NCBI GenBank assembly: GCA_032622095.1
Contig: CP136067.1
Coordinates: 41,025,549 to 41,089,548 of the forward strand
Source: Siphonodentalium dalli
Lineage: Eukaryota > Mollusca > Scaphopoda > Gadilida > Siphonodentaliidae
DNA: 64,000 bases
Reading direction: 5' to 3'
In this document: in pieces, positions 1-12,478 of the stretch
Layout of the letters: every line of letters begins with the position of its first letter
How positions within the stretch are numbered: position 1 is the stretch's first letter
Position numbers and translations under genes: made by a program
Notes under the pieces: model-generated
Database searches by the model: none
Told to the model about the DNA's origin: nothing
What the model saw: the letters and a program-made list of their open reading frames with translations, nothing else

Positions 1-2873
1 ACATTCATTGATTCGAAACATTACATCTCGTTATTAACGTAGATTCGGCTTTGACCTATTATACCGGCATTTTGGAAAACGTGATATCGGACAAAAATAT
101 CCCGCAATTAATGTATATTATGGTCCCCATGTGGTCAAAAGTGACTCCTCTATATGATAAATGTACAACATGACGCAAAGATGCCAACATTTTCCCACAG
201 AGACAAACGAAAGGTGGTAACATGTCAGAAAAATAGGATATATTCACATTTCGGCGGCCATCTTGGCCGCCATAGTGGATTCTGGTGTCGGTTTTTTGAC
301 TAATTTGTAAGGGCTGTATATTAGCATAACGAATCGAGCGGAAAACAAGACCGCATGTGATATCATCTTTACTATAACGGCGATCAAAGATACATAGTGC
401 ATTAAAAAAAAATGGCCGCCATGATGGACGCCATCTTGTCTGGAGTCTCTGCGGCCACTTTTTTTTCTTGTTAACAAGTGAAAAAAATTATAGGAGACCT
501 TAAGGAAGAAAATTAGTGGGGTGAAGTTGAGTCCTGGGAGGGGGGGTGCAGAGGTCGACCAATATCTGCTGGACTAAGCCCTCTGAAAAAGGTGATGCCA
601 TATAAATCGACACCAAGATACAGGGGTAGATTTAATTTTTCTAATTTGTATAGCATTTTGCAGCACTGGGTAGATTTTAGATAGCATTCCTTACCAATAC
701 ATGTTTTCTTCATTGTAAATTGGTTAACATGTTCACTGCCGACTGAGTTCTCTCCTACTTTTTGCATGTACAAATAATGGATGTCCACAGTGAGTGTGTT
801 AAAAGCAGAAATTGTAAATTGCTATGCGAATCCAGTTGAATCTATCCAAGCCCCGAAGATACCAGTATATGGTGCACTTTACATGTTCAAGGGTGTGGCC
901 ATGGAGGATTGGAGAGTGTAATTATATATGATAGGATTTTCTTTCGTACAAACTGTGCAAACAGTGATAGCTTGGCATTTTCTAGGGTTGAAGGCCATAT
1001 CTCAGTTCCCATTTTTTGAGTTTTTCCACATCACAGAGGATTTTGAAGTTAAATCTGTTATGGATGGCAAGCAGACATGTTATGACCTTCTACTCATTAC
1101 TCACTTCGTAAGCGACCACCTCTTCTGGTTGTAAATGAGATTGTTTCATGGAATAAATCAGCCCTCATAATTGGCTACGGCAATCAGCAATGCTGAAGCA
1201 AACTGGGCCACAGCAAAGGGTTGTCGTGGCGGATCAACACTCAGATGGCTGACCTAGTTACGGGCCTAACAATCAAAGAAGGTTTAGATACAGTGTATCA
1301 AAGCAGCTGTGCTACAGATATTGCTACATTGACATTATTAATGCCACACTGACTGTCATTAACACACAGGCTGTGGCAGTCCCTTGTAGGACGAGGGTGG
1401 GTGGCGACTTCAAGCGTGTGTGAGACATCTGTCTGTTCCATATTGTTTTGGGTTTTAATTTTGTTTGTCAGAGGCGTGTGTAATTTTTCCCCAGGCAGGT
1501 GATGAAGATCAGCAATAATTTGATTTTGAAAGGCCATATATGCTAGAGACTCAATTGTAAAATGTCTTTGTATTCCATATTTCAATATTCGATTAATATT
1601 ATACGGTTCGGTTCATCGTAATTTCACTCCACTCAAAATGAGGGGTGGGAATTAGCTACAACCTCTAGATTATCTTCTTGTATTCTCCTTCAATTTTGGA
1701 TAGTTTTAGCTCATACATTGAATAAATGGCCAAGGTATTTTATTTTTAAAAACTTGAAGCATTATTAATATAACAAGGTGAAAAACAATCTGTGGTTTGG
1801 GGCAATGAAACGAGAGTAACAAACGCGGGTAAAAAATATCTTCCGGATTCTGGCGTTGAGCCGGTAATCATGCCAGTCTTCACCAAACAAATTGTGTAAA
1901 ATTTGGGAAAATACCGTCGTAAATAATGATTTAATTCGTTACAAAATATGAATATCTAAACAATTGGAGAGGATCGGCGATCAAAAATACGTACCATGAT
2001 GGATTTTAATAAAGATGATAAAGTATCACAGATAAAACTTCCCTCAGCAGTCACGATAAGTAAATACACAAACGCACAAAGGAACAAAGAACGGGTATAT
2101 TCAGCTTGAGGAAATTATAATGCCGAATTAGGAACAGGTGTATCCAATGTCACGCTCCAGTGAACGATCTTATGCCAAACGCACTATATTCTTTAAGTCT
2201 ACCAGTCCGGCACCTGCAATGCGACAGTGTACTGCAGTACTGCACAGCCTTACTTCCAAGTCGACTGTGCTGCTTTGCAGTCGCTGATTGTACTTTCTGT
2301 CTAAAGTTTCATTTTAAAGATAATTTTGCGACAAATTATGCACAATTAAGACCGGATGCTTGTGGGGAAGTTGCATCTTAAAGGATCATTTTGAATATTG
2401 ACCCATGTTATCCAAGTGTTTATACCGGCGTGTGCAAGATCATAGACAAACAAACATGACTCACAAGAAAACCATAGTCAGAAATGGTAACGCCACCAAG
2501 ATTATAGTATTACATATAAATAGAAATTATACAAAATACATAAAATATTTTGATAACAATTGCGTTTAAACAAGTAATCCTTCAAATTATTACTAACAAA
2601 GCAAGTAAATGACTGTGGGGTCACTCAACAGATTATAAAGACTTGGACTTAGTATACTGTAAATACTGGGACTGTATATTTTTAAATTTTAATCTAAAAT
2701 TTAAATGAAATAATTAAAAGATAAAATTTAGCAAGTAGTAAAAGTTAATTTTCTCTTTAATTTTTTGTTTTGGTTAAATAAAGCAATAATTTAAATGTAA
2801 AATTTGGTTTAAAAAAAAATGATTGACCGTGGCTCTTCCAATAATTGCGCGACTGACCTGGTCAATTGTTCTT
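1..2873. other. non-coding stretch, no gene recognised
   Basis: No open frame here resembles a known protein; the short frames are of the size expected by chance in AT-rich DNA. Two details stand out. A GC-rich palindrome around 253-271 (GGCGGCCATCTTGGCCGCC) recurs in part at about 411-436, so 240-440 is probably an old fold-back repeat. The stretch at about 2465-2512 is clearly related to 46363-46412 (shared core GTCAGAAATGGTAACG), so it belongs to a dispersed repeat family. Bases 2650-2820 are very AT-rich. Confidence 0.6.
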
Positions 2874-3095
2874 AAGAGTTGTTTTGAGAATTACTATGGA
2901 GGGAAATAGTTATGGCTGTGGCTTCGCAAGTAATTGACTTGGTGACGTGATGTTAACAAATCTGAACTCCAGTAAACCAAGGATGCTCCATACCAAATAT
3001 AAGGTAAATAAATAATTCTTTAGAAGTTGTTTTACGATTTACTATGGAGGGAAAGAATTGTGGTGCTGGCTTCGCAACTATTTGACCTCATTGTA
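2874..3095. repeat. diverged 142-bp tandem duplication
   Basis: Two related blocks, about 2874-2955 and 3016-3095, share the core ACTATGGAGGGAAA followed by GGCTTCGCAA and a TTGAC segment. They are spaced about 142 bp apart and visibly diverged, so the duplication is old. No coding potential is seen. Confidence 0.55.
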
Positions 3096-3423
3096 ACAAA
3101 TATAAATATTAGTCACTTAGATGTATCTATTCTGTATATTAATTTATTGGGTCTTACGTGTCTTGAGATGTCTAAATATTTTTTGATGGACACATCGCGC
3201 AAGCGCCAGGGACCCCCGCCAATCTTTTCTGTTGTGATTCCAATTGTTGGCTTATTAAATATGCACATATGCTTAAGAAACAGTCGCGCGCGAATCCGTA
3301 GGTCGGGTTTTGCATCCCAGTTAATGAAAATATCATTGAAATAATCGGTTTCCCCCCAATAAACATCCATATATTCAATATACATGTTTTTGGAGCAGAA
3401 TTAGGTAGACCATATTGGACGCC

Positions 3424-3853
3424 ATAATTCTGCTGTGGTTAAGTGGTCAATTACTTTGGACATTACTGTATGTAGATGGAGTTATCATTAGACATCACAT
3501 CCGTATATGGAATATAGTAATGCCCAAAGTAATTGACCACTTAACCACAGCAGAATTATGGGTAATTTTTCAGGATTTAAAATCCTGAAAAATTACCCAT
3601 AATTCTGCTGTGGTTAAGTGGTCAATTACTTTGGACATTACTGTATGTGGATGGAGTTATCATTAGACCTCACATCCATATATGGGCTACAGTAATGCCT
3701 AAAGTAATTGACCAATTAACCACAGCAGAATTATGGGTAATTTTTCAGGATTTAAAATCTTGAAAAATTACCCATAATTCTGCTGTGGTTAAGTGGCCAA
3801 TTACTTTGGATATTACTGTATGTAGATGGAATTAAACCTCACATCAGTGTGTT
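3424..3853. repeat. tandem array of palindromic 175-bp units
   Basis: The block starting ATAATTCTGCTGTGG occurs at 3424, 3599 and 3774, a strict 175-bp period. Within each period the block returns in reverse complement (for example around 3523-3557), and the joints between units are palindromes centred on TTTAAA (about 3558-3598 and 3733-3773), the first of them perfect. The array can therefore fold into a chain of hairpins. The third unit is truncated. It was probably made by tandem amplification of a fold-back MITE. No protein is encoded. Confidence 0.9.
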
Positions 3854-4389
3854 GGAGATTTTGGACCTTGACTTGGGACCTTTGGTTTTTAACGCAACAA
3901 ATGCGAGTACACCTTATTTTCTGATGTAGCCAGAGTTTTTCTTGGATAAGATGAGTTTGAAGCCTGCTTACATTTCAAAATGTTGTCAGTTTTGTATTGT
4001 CTGCAGCAGAACTTTCAAATTGTGAATACAATCGAGCCAAGGGCATGTCCATATATGTTACACACATAACGGCCTTTGCGTTGCAATATAGTGGGATTTC
4101 CGACAGATGCTGGATATGTGTTAAAATGACATTTGAAGAGGGAATTTTTGCGAGAAAATTATTTTCTGAAGTGATCAAAGGCCGTTTTTATCTATTAAAC
4201 AGAGTCTTTCGCTCAAATGGAGCCCGCTTACGATCGGCAAATATGTATGTACAATATATAATTACGTTTATTGATGTGGCGCAACCGTATGTCCGTCTGA
4301 AACCTGGATTTTGTGGTGTTGTTGTGATATTTCTGTCACATTTACGTTCTAAAAATAGCATTTTTCGTCTTTTCGAAAACAACTTCCGA
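3854..4389. other. non-coding stretch, no gene recognised
   Basis: A plus-strand open frame of 163 codons (3997-4488) lies across this region. Its composition is unlike any family I know, it has no domain motif, and it runs into the opposite-strand retrotransposon remnant. I treat it as chance. Confidence 0.5.
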
Positions 4390-5130
4390 TTTAATGTTTG
4401 TACGGTTTATACACTGTGTGACAATGGTGGTGACTTGGTCTCAAACACAAGTGGCTTAATTGGTTGCGAACATTCAGTTTCGTGGTGACTGGAAGGAATA
4501 ATTTGGGAAACATCGGTTTCCTGTCCAGAATCATCGCACAAATTCTTATCCTCTCTGATTTGTACTCTGTTTCGAGTAAGCCCTCTGCCATTTGGCATTT
4601 CAATATCATACGAACGATTGCTGCGTTCCTTATGTTCTAACTCGCTTGCAGCTCGAACGAGCATAGAGTATTTATGGAATAACTGCAACGAATGCATGAT
4701 GTTAAATGTAAACTGTAATGGACAAACGTGAAATGTATCGATAAATATCGTTCGCAGACTATCAGCCATATAACAAATAATACATGAAATGATGAATATT
4801 ATAGTGTTACAATTGTTATAAGCATCTCCCAATCACTGGGAGAGTGGGGGGATACAACGCAAAACTTCCAGAGTAGAGTGAAGCTTGACCACCGTGTCAA
4901 GCGAGTTAAACCAATGCAAAATCAGTCGTGTGAATAAGCTCACAGGAGCTAATTTTTTACGATTGCCTTGAACATCGTTCAAACGGCGTTGTATTGACCC
5001 AGTTTGAATGACCAAAACATTCGTTAACTCGTTACCGACCGTGCACTATGCACACGTTGGCGAACATCAATAAATATATGTGACTCGCCATATCAAATCC
5101 AGTCGTAAGTCGGGATTTTTTTACCCTGTG

Positions 5131-5197
5131 CCAATGCATTCTCTTATATATGCGAGTCGACCATAGGTCGCCTCGCATATATAAGAGAATGCATTGG
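5131..5197. repeat. 67-nt perfect-hairpin module, copy 1
   Basis: A nearly perfect palindrome starting CCAATGCATTCTCTTATATA and ending in its complement, with a stem of about 32 bp, one mismatch and a three-base loop. The same unit occurs at 33162-33228, 45055-45121, 58627-58693 and 58775-58841, almost unchanged. It is flanked on one side by CACAGGG/CCCTGTG and on the other by TTAGG/CTAA. Confidence 0.9.
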
Positions 5198-5417
5198 CCT
5201 AACAATTTTTTATCATTGTTTTTAAATAAATGTTTATTACAATTTTTAGGACATAAAATAAAAAACATCCATTACCCTGCAGGGAGCCCCACACATATAT
5301 AGAAGCATATAGAAGAGTGTCGTCTGCTCATGTTTGCCTGTGGCTCTGTATGGGTGAAATTATAAAATTGTTAAAGAATACAAGAAAATATTATTAAAAT
5401 TGTAAAAAATTGTTAGG

Positions 5418-5446
5418 CCAATGCATTCTCTTATATAAGAGAATGG
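5418..5446. repeat. hairpin module, copy 2, internally deleted
   Basis: Starts and ends like the other copies but lacks the middle 38 bp; the break falls inside the TATATA motifs, where the two arms can pair or slip. It marks the right arm of the MITE at 5075-5503. Confidence 0.85.
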
Positions 5447-6289
5447 CACAGGGTAAAACAAATCCTGACTTACGACTGGATTTGATATGGCGGGTCACAT
5501 ATATTGGATTATTTCCGCTGGGAACCACACACTGCGCTGCTTGTCGAGAACACGCAAAGGTGTTAAACTCTTAGATTTCTGGTTCGCATATTGTTCCTGC
5601 TTGTCACATTGTTGTTTTATATGATCCCTATATATCACACCTGAATGGTCGGTGCGCTGTCTGGGAAGCACTGTCGGAATCGGTCTGCCAAACATAAGCT
5701 CAACAGGGCTCGGCATTACGTTCTCGAGCGGCGTTGCTCGACATATAGCAGTGCTGCATTTATATCGCTCCGAGATTTCAAACACTTTTTGATGATTGGT
5801 TTGGTGTATCGAATCTGACGTTCAATAAAACCATTTGACTGTGGGAATTTCGGACTGCTTGTGACATGCTGTTTTCGCCAAGAATCACAGAACTCATTAT
5901 ATCTTGTGAGATATTGTGGACCAGTGTCCGACACTATGATGCGGGGAACACCCAGTAGACTTAGTACCTCTTTTGTTACTTGAACAACTGCATCGGAACT
6001 GGTTGATCGCAATTCTTTCACAACTGGATAACGACTAAAATAGTCACTGATGATCAAAAAATCTTTGCCATCTATCTCGAACAGGTCAGTCCCTAATTTA
6101 ACCCACGGAGCACTCGCGCGGCCTTTCGAATTGTGGCCTTTTAACACAGCGATCCCAACATATTCCAAAAGTTGTTTCTGCATGTGTTCTTCCACTATAT
6201 CTGAAGGAGGAATCTCTAGAAACAAGTTTCAACTTGCTTCGTGGACCTTTTTTTTTTTATGTAACACGAACAATTTTTTTTATTAATTA

Positions 6290-6545
6290 GCAAGCCAGGA
6301 CTGGTATTAAATTGGGAGTGAGCGTAAATCTATCTGAGAGAGCAAAACCTGCAGCGTGCGTAAAGCCGACATGCAGGCTATACCCTTGATTTTCCTTTAG
6401 TGCTAGGCTCTTCAAGTTTGTCGTCGACCTGCTGCAGGGGCGGATGCGATGACATGGCCGGAGTGAGGTTTAATTCTGGGTTACTATCTGACCATACATT
6501 AACTTGATCCACTGGCGTAGTCGGTCTGCCAAACATAAGCTCAGC
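6290..6545 (-). pseudogene. second scrap of Gypsy pol C-terminus
   Basis: The segment around 6519-6540 repeats 22 bases of the integrase fragment (5681-5702, the coding region for ELMFGRP). Downstream on the minus strand it stays open for about 50 codons, proline/serine-rich, to a stop near 6394. It is a partial duplicate of the same Gypsy lineage with an internal deletion. No function is expected. Confidence 0.5.
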
Positions 6546-8239
6546 ATGTCAGAAGCAGTGTCAGGATAAAGGTCATCTTGGAACAACTCAGACTATAACT
6601 GTGATCATAAATAAGAACGATGTCTACTTGTTCGTTAAACTGTATTGTATTGTGAATCTCAATCTCAAACAATAATCACAGTTATCTCAAATGAACAGTA
6701 TATTAGCAAAACATAATAATCATGTACGTATATGTTCGTCTTTTCCTCCAATTGTGTAAAAAATACAGCCCGGTTGCCAATCTGCCTCGATGCGGGGTAT
6801 GTTCCGCTATATTTTCGTATTAATTTTGTTTCAGTGTCGTGTCTAGTTCTCTCGTAAATCAAGGTTAAATCTCCTATTTTCGTGCTAAAAACACGTGACG
6901 TTTGCGATCAAAAGCACATTTTTTCTAACTATACGATGTCGTATTTAATAACAAAGCCTTGTTTTTGGATGCCTTAATATCCCATTGAAAGCCACGCTTA
7001 ACGCTTGGTCCCTATGTCCTGCGTTTTCTCGATATACCAGCCCGATTTCAAAGCGTGGTGCTCCAACAGAATTGAACTCCCGGTAAAATCTGACAAACAA
7101 GCATTGAACGCCCGCGGTATTTTTTTTTTTTATTTGTATTGAACGTCTCGTAAACTTTCGATTACACCCTGTAAAATGCCTTTTACGGCCGGTTATCATC
7201 ATATTGCACGTTTCTAAATTGATTTTCACATGCCACAAATGTAAATTTTTACATTTCCACAGACAATATTGCTACTTGTGCTAACAAATAGTCAAATGTA
7301 TTATGTCACAGTCAATATATGAGATGCATTAGATCATCCTACAAATAGTCCTTGAATGTCCAATGTTTGAGATTTTCCAGTGTTTGTTATCTTAACTATA
7401 TATAGCACTTTAACTATCATGAGTAACCATGAAAACCCTATAATCTTTTGTCAATGGCAGTCTTTTATATTTTAAAACTATAGATTTACTATAGTTTATA
7501 ATGTGCTAGAATTTATCCAAAATACGACAAATTGTATCTTGTTTTAGTGGAATATGACACAGTATAAACTATATATATACTAGTATTTATATAAATGTAA
7601 AATATTACCTTCGACCAAAGATGGTGGTTTCCAAGGTTACACTCGAGAAAGCGAAATCGTTTATTGGCACATGATGGTTGGTATACAATAATATCGACAC
7701 ATAATACGGGGTATCCTAAGTCTCAATGCGCGAATATTTAAAGAGCGTTTTATGATTACAAAAGTTCCATATACTAGTAACATAAAAATACAGGGTTTTG
7801 TTTGAACCCAATTGTCATGGCAGCACCCGAAAATATATAATTTCAACGAGTAGCCCAGCATAATTGTCCTTACGCACAGTTTGGACACGTGTGGTAATTG
7901 TCTAACAAACAATACGATACATAAACTGGAGTCTGCCTGGACTATGTTATGGAACAATATTTTGAATCTTCCGCTTACATAAATCAACCCGTTGTATTGT
8001 ATAAGAAGAAGGAAGAAATGTTTATATTATATAGTAATTACCCAGCTAAAGCAGGTTGCGAAATGTTACCACTCAATCCCATTGGTCGACTATCGTTGTT
8101 TCCTTGCAACATCCATATCTCGTGAGGTAATTTCTAACTATTGTTATTATGCATAGGCCTATCATACACAATGACAGCTAACCATACAAAATAAGATGTC
8201 AGATATCTCAAACATAAGTTATGATTAGTTGAAGTTCTA
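6546..8239. other. non-coding stretch, no gene recognised
   Basis: I see no gene. Short open frames on the minus strand (6665-6862, 6945-7238, 7661-7987) have no recognisable motifs. A small inverted pair around ATAACTGTGATC (6595-6607) and its complement (6671-6682) may be the edge of an old LTR or MITE belonging to the Gypsy debris on its left. Confidence 0.5.
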
Positions 8240-8493
8240 TGGGAAGCCAAATTGACATTTAATAAATAATTGAGCTTAAGCGCAATAAGGAATCCCTTAT
8301 AGCGCTGCAATAAGGAATCCCTTATTGCGCTTAAGCGCAATAAGGAATCTCTTATTGTGCTTAAGCGCAATACGGAATATTCGTATTGCGCTTAAGCGCA
8401 ATTAGATCTTCCCTTATTAGTGATTAAGCACAATAAGGGATTCCTTATTGCGCTTAAGCTCGATTATTTATTAAATGTCAATTTGGCTTCCCA
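8240..8493. mobile_element. mariner-type MITE (254 bp, TA duplication)
   Basis: Terminal inverted repeats of about 60 bp start TGGGAAGCCAAATTGACATT and are flanked on both sides by TA (8238-8239 and 8494-8495), the target-site duplication of the Tc1/mariner superfamily. The interior is made of further alternating copies of GCTTAAGCGCAATAAGGAAT in both orientations, so the whole element folds back on itself. No transposase is encoded; it would depend on one supplied elsewhere. Confidence 0.85.
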
Positions 8494-8495
8494 TA

Positions 8496-8759
8496 AAGTT
8501 CCGGGGTCAGTTATTCATGTCAATCGACAATATGTTCTATTGATATATATGGTTTATGTTTATACCCGCTGGTATTTTATACATTTGAGTTAACATAATA
8601 ATTATGGCGCGATACGTTGGCCTCTCAATCGTCTACAAATAATTCCCTTACCTCAGCTATTTTCCTAATTAAGGTAGGATAACCCTAAATGATGGGAATA
8701 TGCATTGTCGATGAGGGTGGGCTAGGTTCGGAGGCTGCGAGCACAGACTAAAGTGATAT
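8496..8759. other. non-coding spacer
   Basis: About 260 bp between the MITE and the 3' end of the LINE. I see nothing in it. Confidence 0.5.
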
Positions 8760-9111
8760 ATACTTTTTACTTTAAACATATTTTATTTGTAATAATACAG
8801 AGTGGATTGGGGCACAAGTTACATAACTTAATGAGCCCCTCTCCAGTATACATTGTTACAAAATTACATAATTGACAAAGTGGCACAATAAGTAACTTAT
8901 TTACAGCTGTGTGGAATGTGAGAGAATGGTGACTGGTGAATGATGATCTTGCGGATCGTTAGGAAAGGATGATGTAAGGTGGTGGGGGTGCCAACGTCGA
9001 TTGTGTTTATTTAAAACATTGTTATGGCCGAGCAAGTACCAGGTCGAAAAAAGCAATAAACAACAATAAACATATTTATGTCCTACTTATTAATTGAGTT
9101 AATATCATTTG

Positions 9112-12100
9112 TCAGAAACGTTTAGTTTCCGTAATAAAATGTTGTACTATTTTGAACAATTTCACATTTTGTTTTATATCTATTTTTTGGATGCCAGAAA
9201 GTAAATCATTCATATGTGTTAATTTGAGTCCTTCTCTGTGTAGCGAATGATACATTTCTATTCGTTCTGATTGGTACAGGGAACACATGAAAAGGTAATG
9301 ATATGCATCTTCGCATTGGTTGCCGCATGCGCAACGTGGGCTGTCAGATATGTAGTTTTGGAATTTATCAGACTTTAGATCACTGCAATAGTTCCGTAAT
9401 TTTGCGTGAAGTACGTTACATTGCCTGCGTCCCGTGTAGAAATACCTCGGGGGTCTAGTGACGGGGTCAATTATTCTAAGATACGTTTTGAAATCTGAAA
9501 TTGTGGGGGCATCCGTTATTACGGACGGCATGTCATTCCACGCTTTTATGGTTGAAGGGAAAAATGACTTTTTGTAATTCTCAGTGTTACTGAAATATGT
9601 GTAGAATTTTTCGGGATATCTGAATTCATACTCTGATATGTCAGCTATTCTGGGTGGTAATATGTTTGTGAGATAAATAGGGGCATTCCGATTGATAATG
9701 TTGTACATAGTTTGTAATTTGTGTAATTCACGCCTCCTTCTCAGTGGGGGCCAGCCTACTTCTTTCATTGTGTTTATATCAGAGACTGATCGTGTGAGTC
9801 CACTGACTATTCTGGCTGCATCAATGTGTAACCGTTCAAGTTTATCCATTTGATATTTAGGTGCATTTGCCCATACTACATCGGCATAATCGTATAATGG
9901 TAAAATATACGTTTTATATATGTTTTCTAGGGTCTTCCTATCGAGCTGGTATTTAAATCTTCTTAGTTGTGATAAACGCGAGGCTATTCTTTTAATAGTT
10001 TCATTGATATGATTGTTCCATGACATATTTGATTGGAGTTCAAGACCGAGGTGTTTATGTGTCTCAACAAAGGATATAGTATCATTATTAAAGGTTAAAT
10101 TAGGAGTATCGCCGGATGTCCTAGTCAAAGAGTACGACATGCCCATCGTTTTTGATGGATTAAAATTGACTAGCCAATTGTTTGACCATCTTGATATGTT
10201 TTCAAGATCCTTGTTCATGGTTTGCGCCAATTCATTTAGGTCGTGGTGCTCGTTAGTAATGCAAGTGTCGTCAGCGTACATTCTCGTAACAGAACAGATG
10301 TTGTCTGCTAAATCATTGATGTAAACCAAAAATAGAAAAGGGCCTAAGATTGAGCCTTGTGGCACGCCCGCTGGGATGATCTCATAGCTAGAAAAGCTGT
10401 TGTTAACTAATACGCGCTGCTGTCGGTTATTTAAATAGTCTCCTAGCCATTTCAAAGATTTACCACGAACTCCATAACTTGAAAGTTTATGTATTAGTCC
10501 CCTGTGCCAAACTCTCTCGAATGCCTTTGATATATCACAAAAAATAGAACATGTATACAGTCCATTGTCGAGAGATTGACACAGGTGATTGTATAGATCT
10601 ATGAGTTGATGAGAAGTGCTTTGCCCTGGCATGAAGCCCGATTGACGTAAGAATAGTAGTTCGTTTTTTTTTAAAGAAATCCCTGATCTGTTTCAGTACA
10701 ACTTTCTCAAATATTTTTCCCAAGCAGGGTAGAAGGGAAATAGGACGATAGTTCTTGCTATCAGCGGGGTCGTCTTTTTTAAAGATGGGGACAACATTAG
10801 CCTTTTTCCATACAGATGGGAATGTCATGCTATCAAGAGATTTTCTGAAGATTAAAACTAATGGACGAGCAATTGATTCTGCGGTAGCTAGGAGCATTTT
10901 TGCACTAATTCCATCGTAGCCATGGGCTTTGTTTAATTTAAGCGATTTAATTGCCAAAATTATTTCATCTTCGGTGAACTCAAAGTCCTCCATCGTGTTT
11001 TTACAACGAGAATTGAACACAGGTAAACTGTGGTTTGAGTCATTTATTGATGAGTTAGAAATGAAGCTCTGGTTTAATATGTTAGCCTTGTCAAGATCAT
11101 CAGTCGCGTACACGGTTCCATTTACGTTTATGGTATTTATATGGGCATTCGAGCAGTATAGGGGTGGAACATTCGTTGTTTTCTTTTTACATAGTAGGTA
11201 ATTCATTAGTTGCCAGAATTCGCGGGGAGATGATGATTCTTTCATGCGGTCTTCCAATTTTTCATCAAATTTCGATTTCGCGAACTTTTTCATGTTATTT
11301 ATTTTATTTCGACATTGCTTATATTTTTGCCATGTGTTGGGATTATTATTTTTTATGGCTTTTGTACGTAGCCTTTCGCGTTTGCGAATTTCTCTTCGGA
11401 TTTCTGAGTTAAACCATATTTTATCCTTGGGCCGAACCGTAACAGTGGATTGGGGAATTGTATCGTTCATTACTGACATAAATTTATTTTGGAAAAGTAT
11501 GGTAGCTGAATCGGTGTCGAGGCACTCAAGGAGATCATCCCAGTTCGTGTTACCGAGTATTTCGTTGGCTCTTTCAAAATTTGCTCTGGAGTAGTTCCAT
11601 ACTACTCTCTGGAACGAAGTTACTTGTGAATAATCATAAGCTAGTGACACATATACACCTAAGTGGTCAGAGACTCCCGGGTTTATTACTTCAGCTTCTA
11701 GTACACGAAGGGAATTGCCGATAATAATTGGGTCTAATAATGTACTCGATGATTTTGCCACTCTTGTAGGGGAAGTTATAACGTTTTTGATGCTATATCG
11801 GTCTATTATTTCCTTCAACTTCGATGAATTGTCTAGAAGGTTGGAATTGTAGTCACCCGTGATAATAATATTTTCGGTTATATCAAGTGCGTCTGATATC
11901 GATGATTCTAAGTACACCCAATAGTTTGGATCACAGTACTGGTCTGATCTATATGACATTCCCAGTAGGATATGACTTTTCTTAGAGAATATTTCAAACC
12001 ATAATATTGATGAGTCAAATTCTAGTTCATATCTACGCCTATATATGATGTGTGTCGCGAACATTACACATATTCCTCCACCGCGAGAGTCGCGATCCTT

Positions 12101-12478
12101 TCGAACAGGATCTTGGTAACCAGGAATTTTTATTTTTTCTGAAGAGAAAGATGGGTCCAGGTGAGTTTCGCTGAAACACAGAACATCAAAATCATTGATC
12201 ATATGAACAATTTTTTCTAGTTTATTTCGAATACTTCTGATATTATACTGGAAAATTGAAATTGTGTGATTGATTTGATTATTGGCAGGTCCGGGGTTAA
12301 TCTCAATGTCACCTGATAGTATCAAGATGAGAAAGGTTGAAATGAATAATAATTTAAAATTTTGTGTCCGGAAACTATATTTCAGAGATTTGCCGTTAGC
12401 CACAAGGATCTTGGGTGTCTTCTTCTTCGAGTCAAAAAGTCCAATTGCTGCTCTATACTGCTGTATCGAACAGGTCAT
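9112..12478 (-). pseudogene. LINE polyprotein: 2A - APE endonuclease - reverse transcriptase - zinc knuckle
   Basis: The upstream frame (12478 to about 10640) has a basic N-terminus, a hydrophobic stretch and a 2A motif at residues 55-64. An apurinic-like endonuclease follows, with the motifs QYNIRS, CFSETHLD, ITGDYN, TLLDPI and VSDHLG, which nicks target DNA. The RT begins near residue 540 (KKANVVPIFKK, NYRPISLLP). The second frame (10632-9112) continues it with the catalytic YADDT (near 10275), a thumb region, and a C-terminal CxC-x2-C...HYLFMC knuckle. The frame switch coincides with nine T's in a row at 10664-10672 (A's on the coding strand), one base out. Together the product would be about 1,120 residues. 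The start at 12478 is the first ATG upstream of the 2A motif. Confidence 0.9.
12287..12317 (-). other. 2A ribosome-skipping motif
   Basis: Residues 55-64 of the LINE frame read SGDIEINPGP, matching the canonical 2A consensus D-[VI]-E-x-N-P-G-P. In known 2A peptides the ribosome skips the bond between the last Gly and Pro, here residues 63 and 64. The preceding residues 41-54 are hydrophobic (FKLLFISTFLILIL), like the signal-sequence-type 2As described in other invertebrate LINEs. It would release a short N-terminal peptide from the endonuclease-RT protein. Confidence 0.9.

Larger units (their letters stand above)
5075..5503. mobile_element. MITE with about 43-bp terminal inverted repeats, inserted in the integrase fragment
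   Basis: The left end (5075-5117, starting TATATGTGACTCGCC) and right end (5461-5503) are inverted copies differing at a few positions. Each arm runs inward into a copy of the 67-nt hairpin module (5131-5197 complete, 5418-5446 shortened) with CCCTGTG or CACAGGG between arm and hairpin. The interior is AT-rich and non-coding. Insertion breaks the integrase frame just after the AEIIQ residues. Confidence 0.7.
4390..6225 (-). pseudogene. Ty3/Gypsy integrase fragment, split by insertions
   Basis: Retroviral-type integrase core from a Gypsy element, reading right to left. The segment 6225-5716 carries the first Asp (in LGTDLFEIDGKDFL), the second Asp (in IVSDTGPQY) and the catalytic Glu context (SNGFIERQIRYTKP), so D, D and E are all present. 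The frame then shifts near 5720 into 5785-5495, which continues the family-typical segment ELMFGRPIPT and stops beside the insertion. On the far side of the insertion, about 4622-4390 holds a short tail (SYDIEMPNGRGLTRNR) of the kind that follows the integrase GPY/F region. No gag, protease, RT or clear LTR was found. It is a dead remnant of a different Gypsy lineage from the 21-29 kb element. Confidence 0.75.

Noticed and set aside
3997-4488. 163-codon plus-strand open frame
   Set aside because: No motif, no family resemblance, unusual composition, and overlap with an opposite-strand retroelement remnant.
4407-4832. 141-codon minus-strand frame as a separate gene
   Set aside because: Its last third matches the tail of Gypsy pol and the rest is inserted DNA, so it is a chance chimera.
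5131-5197. MicroRNA precursor
   Set aside because: The hairpin is multi-copy, perfect and part of a MITE; microRNA stems usually have bulges and are single-locus. Small-RNA production remains possible but is not shown.
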